Part shown: positions 1 to 9,500 of the stretch, one piece after another
Numbering within the stretch: the stretch's first letter is position 1
Layout: every line of letters begins with the position of its first letter
Source of the DNA: Chrysochromulina tobinii
Lineage: Eukaryota; Haptophyta; Prymnesiales; Chrysochromulinaceae
DNA length: 20,909 nt
Reading direction: 5' to 3'
Assembly: GCA_001275005.1 (NCBI GenBank)
Contig: JWZX01002687.1
Location: 1 to 20,909 of the forward strand
The notes under the pieces: model-generated
Databases searched by the model: none
What the model was told of the DNA's origin: nothing
What the model saw: only the letters and a program-made list of their open reading frames with translations
Translations under genes and position numbers: made by a program

Positions 1-1
<1 letters not shown>

Positions 2-34
<33 letters not shown>

Positions 35-1531
35 ATGGGCATGGGGATGGGCACGGGGAGTGGAGGACGGACTATTTCGCCACGGCCGTTTTCGTCGCAA
101 TCGCCGCGGATGACGTCCCATTTGCAGCCGATGCTCACGCAGCGCCCGCAGACCGCCAGCCCTCTGGCCGCTAGCGCCGCTGGCAGCAGCGGCGGCGCTG
201 GTGCGGGCGGCTCGGGCGGCGGCTTGCCAAGCGCCGAGGCTGCCACTCCGTTGATCGTGCGACTGTACCATCCTCCAAGCAAGCGCTTCCTTCACATCGA
301 CCCTGCGAGCGGGCTGGCGTCGCTGCTGGCCGAGCCTGCCGCCCCACCCGCCGGCGGCAGCCCCGCCGCCGCCGGCCGCACAACAATCCGCTCGACACAG
401 CGCCCGACCGCCGCGCAGCTCTCATTTGCATTCGAGCTCGTGGGCAAACCTTCGAGGGAGGTGGCACGCGCGCCGCCGGCGGGGCACAGTGCATCGGCGA
501 TGCCGCCGATGCGCACGCTGCCACCGGCCGACGCCGCAGCCGCCGTGGGCGCCGTGCGGGCGCCATCGTCGAGCGCAGTCGTGCCTTCTGTTGGCGGAGC
601 AGGTGCTCATCACGGCGCGGCCGGTGGCACGGCGCACAGCCGCCTGCCGAACCGCGGGGCGGCGCCCTCGCATGCCTCCGACCGGCGCGCGACGCCATCG
701 ACGTTACCGACGCGCGTCTTTGACATCACGACTGGGGCGGCGACGCGTTCGACGTGGCCCTCGGCAGCCAGGCCGGAGGCGAGTCTCTTCGATACTCTAT
801 ACGAGGAGGGACTGCTGTCGCTCAGCGACGCCGTCGATTTGAATGCGCAGCTGCTCGGCGGCGGGGCGGGCGGCGGGGCGGGCGGCGGCTTCGGCGCGGG
901 CGATGCTGGCGGGCCGCGCGGCGAGTGCTCAGCACAGCGCGGCGAGTGCTCAGCACAGCGCGGCGAGTGCTCAGCACAGCGCGGTGAGTGCTCGCTCTGG
1001 GGCGCTCAGCACAGCGCCACGCCAGCGCCCGTGCTCACGGTGCTCAGAACGGGCGCTGAGGCTGCCGCCTCGTCGCGGCTGCAGTCCCAAGCGCATTCCC
1101 AAGCAGGGGGCGCCGTCCCGGGCTCTTCCCGCGCCCCGCGCAATCCAGCGGATGATGCGGCGTCGTCAGCATGGGAGGCGAGTCAGCTCGACTTGAGGGA
1201 CGTTCTCTCTCATGGGCCGCTCATGCTGCGCTCTCTCTTCGCGACCCCGGCGTCGCACGCTCCCTCCCGACCTTTCTATCCCTCCAACCCGCCGCCGCAC
1301 GCGCCGCAACGCCCGTCAGGCCAGCCGCAGCCGCCACCGAGGCCCTCGCTCGGCCTCGCGCCGCCCTCGGTCGGAGTGCCCGGGACGGCGCCCCGAACCG
1401 CTCATCACGGCGCTGCCTCCCGCGGCTCCTCTGCCTCCTCCGTCCACCCTCGGGAAAGCCGCTTCGCTCAGCCGGAGGGCCCTCATCTCGGTGCTCATCT
1501 CGGCCGCGTCGTACCTCGCCCTCCGAGATGA
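2..1531 (+). CDS. Gly/Ala/Pro-rich, largely disordered protein, 5' partial
   Basis: The frame is open from base 2 to a stop at 1529-1531. It opens with eleven GGC (Gly) codons, and the first ATG is at 35, so the gene may start upstream of the window; counted from that ATG the product is 498 residues. The product is mostly Ala, Gly, Pro, Ser and Arg and looks disordered. One short segment (about residues 72-90 and 127-137 from the ATG) has alternating hydrophobic residues with RLYHPPSKRFLHID and LSFAFELV, which could be two strands of a beta-trefoil-like fold; that is a guess. Residues 295-318 are a 7-residue tandem repeat (AQRGECS) from a 21-bp DNA repeat. A good splice-donor match, GTGAGT at 984-989, lies at the end of that repeat, so the 3' part may be intronic. 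I do not recognise the family, and the C-terminal half is uncertain. Confidence 0.45.
916..993 (+). repeat. 21-bp tandem repeat, three perfect copies plus a partial
   Basis: Units run 916-936, 937-957 and 958-978, with a 15-nt partial at 979-993 that differs by one base. Each unit contains the near-palindrome GTGCTCAGCAC. The repeat is in frame with the surrounding reading frame (7 codons). The last, partial unit has GGTGAG where the others have GGCGAG, which creates a splice-donor-like site. Confidence 0.9.
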
Positions 1532-1619
1532 GCACTGAGATATGGCCGAGATGTGGCCGAGATGTGACCGAGATGTGACCGAGATGACCTGGAGATGGCC
1601 GCGTCATACCTCGCCCTCC
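1502..1619. repeat. Direct-repeat doublet (23 bp, offset 95) bracketing an 11-bp tandem array
   Basis: Bases 1502-1524 and 1597-1619 are identical except for one G/A difference. Between them lie four 11-bp units starting GAGAT (1537-1580). The left copy overlaps the last codons and upstream flank of the 2-1531 reading frame; the right copy is outside it. Confidence 0.85.
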
Positions 1620-1625
1620 CATCGT

Positions 1626-1717
1626 CAGCCTCCGAGGCCGACCGTGAGGGCGCGCATGCAAGTGCTCACTACGGCGTCTATTCTTCCCCACAGCCTCCGA
1701 GGGCGACCGTGAGGGCG
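1626..1717. repeat. Direct-repeat doublet (27 bp, offset 65)
   Basis: Bases 1626-1652 and 1691-1717 match at 26 of 27 positions. The doublet begins 7 bp after the previous one ends, so these repeats are stacked head to tail. Confidence 0.85.
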
Positions 1718-1725
1718 GCGCGCCA

Positions 1726-1837
1726 CGGCCTGCAGAGCCTCTCGGATACCCCACAGTCCAGATTGGGCGCCGTGGTGAGCATTTGCATGCGGGATGCCAC
1801 CGGCCTGCAGAGCCTCTCGGAGATCCCACAGTCCAGA
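1726..1837. repeat. Direct-repeat doublet (37 bp, offset 75)
   Basis: Bases 1726-1762 and 1801-1837 match at 35 of 37 positions. The spacer holds the motif GCGCCGTGGTGAGC (1767-1780), whose reverse complement recurs elsewhere in the window. A further decayed partial copy follows to about 1870. Confidence 0.85.
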
Positions 1838-2845
1838 GCCTCCCGGAGACCCCCCAGTCCACGGCACAGTCCACAGCAGAGGAGCTCAGATCACAACCAT
1901 CTACGATGACCGAAGATAGAAGACATTGTAAAGCGCACTGGACAGAAACGAAGGGGGCCAGGCCGCCCCGAGAGCGCGGAGCGTCGAGCGAGATGAGACT
2001 TGAGAGCGAGTGAGGAGCAGTCGGATCAACGAGTCGTCTTTTGCGTACGGTACTCCACACTTCACCGCCAGAGCGAGCTGCTGCGGGGTCTACCCCTTAG
2101 AAACCCGGCATCGTCGCAATTGCGAATTGGCGTTACCCTTACGTTACCGTCGCATACCTGCGCTGCAACCTTCAAGCGGAAATCATTTGACATTCGACAT
2201 TGTAGTTCGCGTGTCGGATTCGATAGTAGTGATACCGGATATTATACGATTGGGCGCGTCGCGCTCGCGGAATCAACGTGATTCTGCATTCCGACTTTCC
2301 GCGCCGTCACACGACATGTTTCGTTTCACGAACGGACCCGCGGGCCAGCGCGAGCTCGAGACCCGGCAGATCGGATGAACCGGCGTGCGGCGAACGCGCA
2401 ACGCGGCGGAAGCTCAACGCCACGCGAGCCGCTCGGCGCGCACGGGCATGTGATGCCGATGGTCATGCTACATCAATCACCTCAGCTCTCCGCACTCTAC
2501 GATACAGCCAAGCATACAACCTCCCAGCCTCACATTCGATTCGCCTCGAAGGCCCGCAAAACTTAACAGTTTCGGAGTTTGTTGCACCTCACTTCATGCC
2601 GCAGCACGTACGGTGAAGGCTGCTACTTCTCAACTCATAGCTCCCGCGCCCAACCAGGCGGTGGGAAGGGACGATGCGGAGACGCTCTCCCCCTTCTCCG
2701 CGGTGCGTCCCCACCCCTCGTGCCTTTGCAGCTTCCTCCCTCGCCCGTCCCCCGCCACCATCCAGTCGACCCCTCTGAGCCTCCGAGGCCATGCCGCGCG
2801 CCCTCGGCCCGCATCCCAGGCGCGGCCGTGGGCGAGATCACCATC
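1838..2845. other. Intergenic DNA between convergent genes, no gene recognised
   Basis: This lies between the 3' end of the left-edge gene and the 3' end of the HisD-HisG gene. Several open frames of 60-120 codons cross it on both strands, but none shows a recognisable domain, a sensible amino-acid composition or an obvious start context. Bases about 2100-2300 are less GC-rich than the surroundings. I see no RNA gene. Confidence 0.5.
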
Positions 2846-5158
2846 TCAGACGCGGCAGTTGGCGAGTGCGAAGACGATGATGTCGGTCGCGCCGACCGCG
2901 CACAGTTCGTCGATGATGTTCGGCACCTCCTTCCGAATCACCATCGCGTGCACCGCCACCCAGTCCCCCCGCTCCAAGGGTAGGATCGACGGCGACTTTT
3001 TGCCCGGCGTGATCTTCATCGCAGCAGGCAGCACCTCACGCGACACATTGTAGTTGATCAACTGATACTTGGTCGAGTCCATGTAGCCTTGGATGCGGTC
3101 GATGATGCGCCGCGTGAGCTCCGGGTGCTTGGACTGCGGGTTCGATATCAGCACCGCCTCGGTCGTCATTAACGTCTCGAGCATGCATAGCCCCGCCGCC
3201 TTCATCGTCGTCCCCGTCTCAACGAGGTCGATCACCGCGTCGGCAAGCCCGAGTCCGCACGCCGCCTCGACGGAGCCTCCGAGCACCTTGATCTTGGTCT
3301 GGACCTTGGTGCCAGTCTGCGCGCTCGCCGCATCGTCGAGCGGCTTGAAGAACTTGGCCGCGATGTTCGGGAACGACGTGACGATGCGGCTTCCCACGTA
3401 GGCGGAGAGCGGCTGTCCCTTGTGCTCCTCGGGTACCTGCAGGCAAGTCAAGTCAAGTCGAGTCAAGTCAAGTCGAGTCAAGTCAAGTCAAGTCAAGTCA
3501 AGCAAAGGCTGCCCCATGTGCTCCTCGGGTACCTGCAGGCCGAGCCGGCACTTGCCGAAGCCGAGCTTGAGGTTCACATGGACGATCTGCTCGCTCTCGG
3601 CGATGATGTCCTCGCCGGTGATGCCCACATCCACGTTGCCCTCGCCCACGAACATCGCGATGTCCGAGGCGGGCAGGAAGACGATCTTGATCGGCATGTT
3701 GGTGCACAGAGCGACGTCGACTCGGTCGGGGCGCTCATACTCGAGCCCGGCAGCCTCGAGGAACTTGAGGCACTTTTCATGCATGCGTCCCTTTTTGGGG
3801 ATGGCGATCAGCAGGCGCTCGTCGCTGTTGCCGCGTGTCGAGATGCCGCTCGGCACTGCGACAAGCGACGACGCTCGTACTAAGGCCGCCCCGGGTAGGC
3901 GCGCGCGCGCCGCGGCCGCATGCCCGTGCAGCCCCTCGAGCTCGCCCAGCTGGACGGCATCGGCGGTCATCTGCTGTGCGGCCACCGGATCGTCCACCCG
4001 CATCCAGGTGCGCACCCGCAGGAACGTCATCACGCACAGCCCGCCGGTCGATCGTGCGGTGCCGCCCGTCGGTAACGTGTGGTTCGGTCCCGCACCATAG
4101 TCTCCGAGCACCTCGGCCGCATTGCCACCGATGAAGAGCCCGCCGTAGTGCTTGAGCCGCATGCCGACCTGCATCGCGTTCTTGATGTGCAGCTCCACGT
4201 GCTCCACGGCGAGACGGTCCGAGATGGCCGCCGCTTCCTCCACGCTACCCACAACGACCGTGTACCCGTTCTTGAGCGCGACGCTCGCGATATCAGCCGT
4301 TGGAAGCACGGCAAGCTGCGCTTCGAGCTGCGCGTCGACGGCGGCGGCGAAGGCCTCGGAGAGGCAGATGAGCGCGGGCAGCGCCTGCGGGTCGTGCTCC
4401 GCCTGCGCCAGCAGGTCCTTGGCCACCGTCGCCGCGTCGGCGTCGTCGTCGGCGATCACTAAACATTCGGACGGTCCCGCGAGCATGTCGATCGCGACAC
4501 GGCCGGCGACGAGCGACTTGGCGGCGGTGACGTACTGGTTGCCCGGCCCCACAACGGCGTCGCATGCCTCGAGCAGCTCGCCCGCGCCGTACGCGAGCGT
4601 CGCGATCGCGTGCGCGCCGCCAATCGGCAGGAGCACGTCAGCCTCCGCCACGTACGCCGCCGCCATCGTGATCGCCGACGGGCGCGGCGAGGCGACGACG
4701 ACGCGCGAGCAGCCGGCGACGCGCGCCGTGATGCCCGTCATCAGCACCGACGAGGGCAGCGGGTACCGGCCGCCCGGTGCGTAACAGCCCGCCGCCTCGA
4801 CCGGCTCAACCGTGTGGCCCGCCTCACCGCCCGGGATGGGCACCTTGAGGGCGGAGATCGAGGCGCGCTGCGCGGCAGCGAAGGCCCGGATGCGCGCGGC
4901 CGTGCGCTCGATGCACGCGCGGTCGTCCGCGCTGATCGAATCGTATGCCTCGCGCAGCTCCACCTCACGCCGGAGGATCAGCTTGCCGCCGGGCTGGATC
5001 TCGCCGAACTGCTCGGCGTACCGGCGGACGGCCGCCTCGCCCTCGGTGCGCACCGCATCGACGATGGGCTCAGCGATCAATCGCGCCTTGCTGTCCACCG
5101 GGTCGCGACGGATCATCGGGATCTCCTCCGGCTTCAGCCGGCGGAGCATGTGCACCAT
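2846..5158 (-). CDS. Bifunctional histidinol dehydrogenase / ATP phosphoribosyltransferase (HisD-HisG fusion)
   Basis: Exons 5158-3533 and 3436-2846 give 738 residues. Residues 5-422 are HisD (L-histidinol to L-histidine, NAD- and Zn-dependent). The Zn ligands of the family are present: Gln252 and His255 (QAEHD), Asp353 (GDYGAGPNH) and His413 (GHAAAARAR). The catalytic Glu319-His320 pair is in VEHVELH. Residues 448-738 are a long-form HisG (first pathway step, ATP plus PRPP), starting LLIAIPKKGR, with FVGEGNVDVGITGED, and ending with a HisG_C (ACT-like, His feedback) domain finishing in NCRV; the length matches yeast His1. The start is the ATG at 5158. The frame stays open upstream to a stop at 5269, but without another ATG. 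The two domains are joined directly, with no stop between them. The gene is divergent from the gene at 5341. Both enzyme assignments are secure; activity of both halves is inferred from intact residues. Confidence 0.93.
3437..3532 (-). other. 96-nt GT-AG intron in the HisG part, made by tandem duplication
   Basis: On the minus strand the intron starts GTACCCGAGG at 3532 and ends CCTGCAG at 3437. Unspliced, the frame runs into TGA stops inside the TTGAC array. Spliced, it restores the HisG sequence across LQVPEEHKGQP. Donor and acceptor lie in two copies of one 34-bp segment (3411-3444 and 3507-3540, 32/34 identical), each carrying CTGCAG|GTACC. The rest is mainly eleven 5-bp units. Confidence 0.9.
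3445..3499 (-). repeat. Pentanucleotide array inside the hisG intron
   Basis: There are eleven 5-bp units, read as AAGTC on the plus strand (GACTT/TTGAC on the coding strand), two of which are GAGTC (3460 and 3475). TTGAC resembles a branch-point sequence and also occurs about 30 nt before the acceptor of the intron at 16359-16448. Confidence 0.9.
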
Positions 5159-5340
5159 GTTCGGCGCGCAGAACGCCCCCCCGAGAACGTGTCCGTCGGC
5201 GACCTGAGGCAATCTCCACTCGGTCGGAAAGCCCCCCTTCCGAAAAGTAACGGCGGTGTTTGGATCCTAGGGCGCGCTCGCCTACAGACTTGACTTGACG
5301 CGTTCACCAGGCTTCTCTCGCCGATCACACCCCGACGAAG
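5159..5340. promoter_or_regulatory. Divergent promoter region of the HisD-HisG and DUF6314-like genes
   Basis: The 182 bp between the two start codons must hold both promoters and 5' leaders. No TATA box is evident. On the plus strand, two adjacent TTGAC pentamers (5290-5299) are followed by CACCAG at 5305-5310, an arrangement like a branch site plus 3' splice site. A 5'-UTR intron of the rightward gene is possible but unproven. Confidence 0.45.
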
Positions 5341-6012
5341 ATGATTGCCTTGGCTCCGCTGCTACTCGGCGCGACCTTTTCGACGCCCAGCTATAGCCGA
5401 CCGCCCGACGACGGCGAACCCCAATATATCCGGCCGGCCACGGCCGATGGCCTGAGGACGTACATGATCGGCGCTTGGAAGCTGCAGAAGGCGATGGTAT
5501 ACAAGAGTGGTGGAGTGAGTGGCAGATTCACGGGTTCGTGCGTATTTGAGCCGCTGTCTGACGCAGTGCTCCGGTATGAGGAGCAAGGCGAGTTCACGCG
5601 CCAGGGCAGCGACGAGAGCGTGGCTACGCGCAACGCGTTGCTCTATGACTTCTCATCGCCGACCGGCAAGGTGAGCGTCTTTTTCGACGCGGGCTCCGAT
5701 CGCAGCAGCGCCGAGGCGATCGTCGCGCAAGCGCGATTTCTGCACTCGATAGAGCCGTCATCGCTCGTGCTCGCCGACGTCACTGTCGACGACGCAGACG
5801 CAGACGCCAAATACGAGGGGTACTTCGAGATCGAGCGCCCGAATTCGTTCATGCTGACGTGGAGCATGGCTGGCACGCGCCAAGAAGGGCAGATCCTGTC
5901 ACTCTTCACGCGGCAGAGCGACAAAGTGGAAGGAGTTGACCTCCGCAGCTGGGAAGAGCTGATCCAGGCCGAAGTACGAGACGGTCGCCTCAAAATCTAC
6001 CCGAGCGAATAG
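5341..6012 (+). CDS. DUF6314-like protein with N-terminal signal peptide
   Basis: A 223-residue product from an ATG with a purine-rich context (gacgaagATG). Residues 1-19 are hydrophobic and end in small residues (LAPLLLGATF...YS), consistent with a signal or targeting peptide. Residues about 42-190 follow the pattern I associate with DUF6314: an initial W (IGAWKLQKAM), Gly-Phe/Cys strand (GRFTGSCVFEPL), LRYEEQGEF, an Arg/Tyr block (TRNALLYDFS), VSVFFDAG, and a late W-containing strand (FMLTWSMAG). Some family hallmarks, such as a clear H.C..D block, are weak, with only LHSIEPSS in that position. No catalytic residues are known for the family, so no function is offered. The gene converges on the long minus-strand gene at 6561. 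Confidence 0.7.
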   Translation: MIALAPLLLGATFSTPSYSRPPDDGEPQYIRPATADGLRTYMIGAWKLQKAMVYKSGGVSGRFTGSCVFEPLSDAVLRYEEQGEFTRQGSDESVATRNALLYDFSSPTGKVSVFFDAGSDRSSAEAIVAQARFLHSIEPSSLVLADVTVDDADADAKYEGYFEIERPNSFMLTWSMAGTRQEGQILSLFTRQSDKVEGVDLRSWEELIQAEVRDGRLKIYPSE

Positions 6013-6560
6013 CACGCACTTTGGCGTGTGACGCCTCCGAGCCCCGAGCCCCAACGCGATGCCAACTGGGGATGCCGTCGAGCTGCGCGCCACTTTACGA
6101 GAGGCAGCACTCGGAGAGATGATCAGCGAACGACGACCTGCGATAGCTAGCTAGTGCCAGTGGTGAGACCTTTTTCGCTTTTGGCGTGAGGGCTAGTTGC
6201 CGCGCTGCCTCAGGGTCTGGCCACCGCACCGCGCGAGCGCCCTCATTATTCGGTCGCTCAAACGTTTCTCGTTTGTCGTTTCACACGTGTCATGACTCAT
6301 GTCAGAAAATCAGCAGGGTTTAAAGTTTAATCAGGGCTGTTACAGTGAGGCTACTCCTGATACCCAGCCTCTGAAACTGGTTGGGGAGCTGAGATGTACC
6401 CCTGAAATCGCTGGGCCTCAAACTGAAACTGAAACTCGAAACTGATGCAAGGCGCCACAAGCTTCGAAAGCCAAATGTCGGCGGCCTTCGAGATGGGCTC
6501 AGTGCGATATTGGTTGCGGTCCCCCCTTCGGTTCGGAGCGAAGTGCGAACCGAGACCACG
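6013..6560. other. Intergenic DNA between two convergent 3' ends, no gene recognised
   Basis: The 548 bp separate the stop at 6012 (+) and the stop at 6561 (-). They include an AT-richer stretch (about 6240-6340) and a short run of GAAACT units near 6424-6445. The only long frame (6320-6559, minus) has no recognisable features. Both genes' 3' UTRs and processing signals should lie here. Confidence 0.5.
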
Positions 6561-9500
6561 CTAGCCCCTGCTCAGAATTCTCGACGCCTGGCTGACCAAA
6601 AGGAGTCGTTTCCTGCGTTCCTGCACTGACTGAGATGAGTGAGAAGTCGGCGCCTCCGACCCTGCTGCTGACGGCGCGTCAGCTGGCGTAGAGGGCGTCG
6701 GCGTCGGCGGTGCTGTCGCCGTCGGGGGCTGCACTGCCCCGCGTAGCTGAGGCGCCGTCGCGAGCAGCGCGATGGGCAGCGCGATGGGCATTGCCCGCAA
6801 TGGAGCGTCTTCCGCCTCGGCCTTGGCGTCGGCCTCCGCCTCGGCTTTGGCGTCGGCCTCCTCCTTAGCCTTAGCCTTAGCCTCCGCCTTGGCGTCGGCC
6901 TCCTCCTTGGACACTGCCTCCGGCCTCGTCGGAGTCCAATCTGTCTCAGCCTCCTCCTCCTCCTCCTCCTCCGCCTCCGCCTCCGCGGCCAACAAGAATG
7001 CGGCCGCCGCCTGCACGGCAGCCATGCGAACCGCCGGCGATGGAGGCGGTGGCCCTCGTTCCGGCGTTCTCTTGGCTAATGGCTCCACCTGCCGCGGTGG
7101 TGTCGCCACGACCACTTCCGCCTGCACCTCCGTCGCGTCCGCCGCCTCCGCGTCCGACGCCTCCGCGTCCGCCGCCTCCCCGTCCGTTGCCGCCGCTTCG
7201 ATTGCCGCCGCCTCCATCGCCGCCGCCTCCATCTCCGCCGCAATCATCGCCACCTCCTTCGCCTCCGAGTCCGTCACGTCCGACTCCGCAGCCGCCACCT
7301 CGGCCGCGATGGCAGCGTGACTGGCTGAAGGCGGGTTGGCCCAGGGCCTATTGGTGCTGGCAGTGTGAATGGCAGTGTGAATGGCAGTGTGAATGGCAGT
7401 GTGACTGGCTGAAGGCGGGTCGGCCCAGGGCCTATTGGTGCCCGACACGGCGTCGGTCGCCTCTCTCCAATTGCATGCACGCCCACTTGCTAAAGGCGGG
7501 TTCGCCCATGGAACCGCCACGACCAAGTCGTCCTCCTCCTCCGCCACCTCCGCGAGGGCTGTCGGGGGAGCTGTTCTGAACGCCCTCGAGAACGCATCCG
7601 CGGGCGACTCCAAGTGGGGATGGGCTCGAGCGAGGGCTTTGGCCGCGGCCTCGACGTCGCAGCTGTTCTCGTTGAGTGCCTGCTTGCAGTCCTTGAGGGG
7701 CCGGCCCGTGAGTGTCTGTAGCTCCCGGATTTGCTCATAGGATGCCTTCGGGTTCGGGACCGGGTGAGTCTGTAACTCCAACTCCCGGATTGGCTCGTTG
7801 GGTGCCGGCAGGCTGGGCTCGGTCTGCGCGGAGGAGACATCTTGATGAGCGTCATGATCAGCTTGATGAGCGTGAGGAGTGCTGCGCTCGGCCAGCGCGG
7901 ACGAAGCGTCCTCAGGGCGAGGCGAGAGGTGCACGGCCCGGGCGGGGGCCGTCGTGAGCTCATCGAGCTGCGTATCGATCCGCTCGAGGGCTAAGGACGA
8001 TGCGTGCCGGAGAGCGCCGAGCTGAGCCTGGAGCGACGCCTTCTCTGCCTTGCACGCCTGCAGCTCGGCGTTGAGCTCGAGCCGATAGTCACGCTCATCA
8101 AGCAGCTCGACGCGGAGGCGCGAGAGGCGTGCCTCGCAGCGCCACGCGCTCACGATGCGCCTCACGAGGCCTTCCGACACCGCCGCGCAATGCCAGAGCG
8201 CAAGCGTGTTGCGACCGTTGAAGAGGCGTGCGTGCGTTTGAGCGCCCTGCAAGCGCAGCGTCTCGGCACGGGAGGCGAGCCCCGCGAGTTCAGCGGCGAT
8301 CGGAGGGAGTAATGAAGCCGTGTGTAGGGTGAGAGCGGCCCGCCGCGCCGCCGCCGCCGCCGCCGCCTCGCCAGCATCGTCGTCGTCGTCGGCGGCGGCC
8401 GCCTCGGTCGCCCCATTGGTTGCATGCATCGCCCCATTGGTTGCATGCAGCCGCAACAGCACCTGCAGCCTACGGAGCATCTCCTCCACGCTCGCGACCT
8501 CGTCGAGAGGCCTACTGGTGTCCGGCACGGCGCCGGTCGCCCCTCTGGCACGGTGAACACGATTCGGGGGCGCTTCGTACAAGTCGCGTGCAGCGACGGC
8601 GGTGGCGGCGGCAGCGCTCGCAAACCTTTCGCCGAGAAGAGAGCCGAGCGAGCCGTAATCAACGAAGCCGTAATCGACGAAGCCGCCATCGCTCGGCGCA
8701 AGGTCGGTGGTCGCATCGGCGCCAGCCTCGGCGGTGCGTTCGCTTGAGGCTTGGTCGAGGAGCGTCGCGGACAGGAGGAGAGAGGTTTGGAGCCGACGCA
8801 GCGCGACCCATGCCGACGCAAGGCGATCGTCCCCTGTGGGGAAATGGCGATCGTCCCCTCCCACGTCCTCGTGCGGCGCGCTGCCGTTGCCCGCGCTGAG
8901 GGTGTGCGGCTTCTTCTTCGAGGGCGAGCCGCGCGCGTCGCCCCGGGCACTCGACCCAGCGCGGCTCTTGATGCGCCCAAGTCCGCGCGCTGCAACGAAC
9001 GGCGCTTTAGGGTCGGCTCGATTTGGGGACGAAGGAGGAGAGGGAGGCACCACCGCCACCGCCACCGCCTCGCCTGCAAGCGCCGCCTCGGGCGCCACCG
9101 CCACCGCCTCGCCTGCCACCGCAACCTCCTCCTTCTCATCATCGTCAAGTGAGAAAGCCATGCGCCGCGCGGCGGAGCGCACGCTGCGTACAGATGTAGC
9201 AGCGCCGGGGATACTCGCCGCTGCTAGGGACAGCTCTGCGGCTGTCGCGCGCGCCGCCAAAACAGCCGCCCCATTGCTCTTGAGCGACTCGATCTCGAGC
9301 TCAAGGCTTTGGATGCGCGCCGTCGCCTGCTCCGTCTCCCTTTGCTGTGCAGCGAGCTGTGCGGTGCGCTCGGCGAGAGCGTCGGCGTTGCGCTTGGCCT
9401 TGACCTCGGCGGCCCGTGCGCGCCGGTCCGCCATGGCGGAGCGCTCCTGAGCCTGCCGCAGCCATGCGAGCAGGTGGGCCACCGAGTACGAGGCGCCCGC

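Noticed and set aside
1221-2060. A 279-codon minus-strand frame covering the repeat doublets
   Set aside because: It starts opposite the left-edge gene, is dominated by translated repeats, and has no domain or plausible start. GC-rich repeats keep frames open by chance.
3445-3499. A CRISPR-like or satellite array
   Set aside because: The 5-bp units have no spacers, and the array is enclosed in a spliceosomal intron of a eukaryotic gene.
5159-5212. A longer HisD N-terminus starting at 5212
   Set aside because: The codon there is TTG, and no ATG occurs between 5158 and the upstream stop at 5269. The HisD domain begins just after the ATG at 5158.
6320-6559. A 79-codon minus-strand gene next to the long gene
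   Set aside because: It has no recognisable domain, starts just downstream of another gene's stop, and lies where two 3' UTRs are expected.
8162-9148. A 328-codon minus-strand frame within the long coiled-coil gene
   Set aside because: It is an Arg-rich shadow in another frame of the same strand; the 1107-residue frame has coherent coiled coils and a UBA motif.
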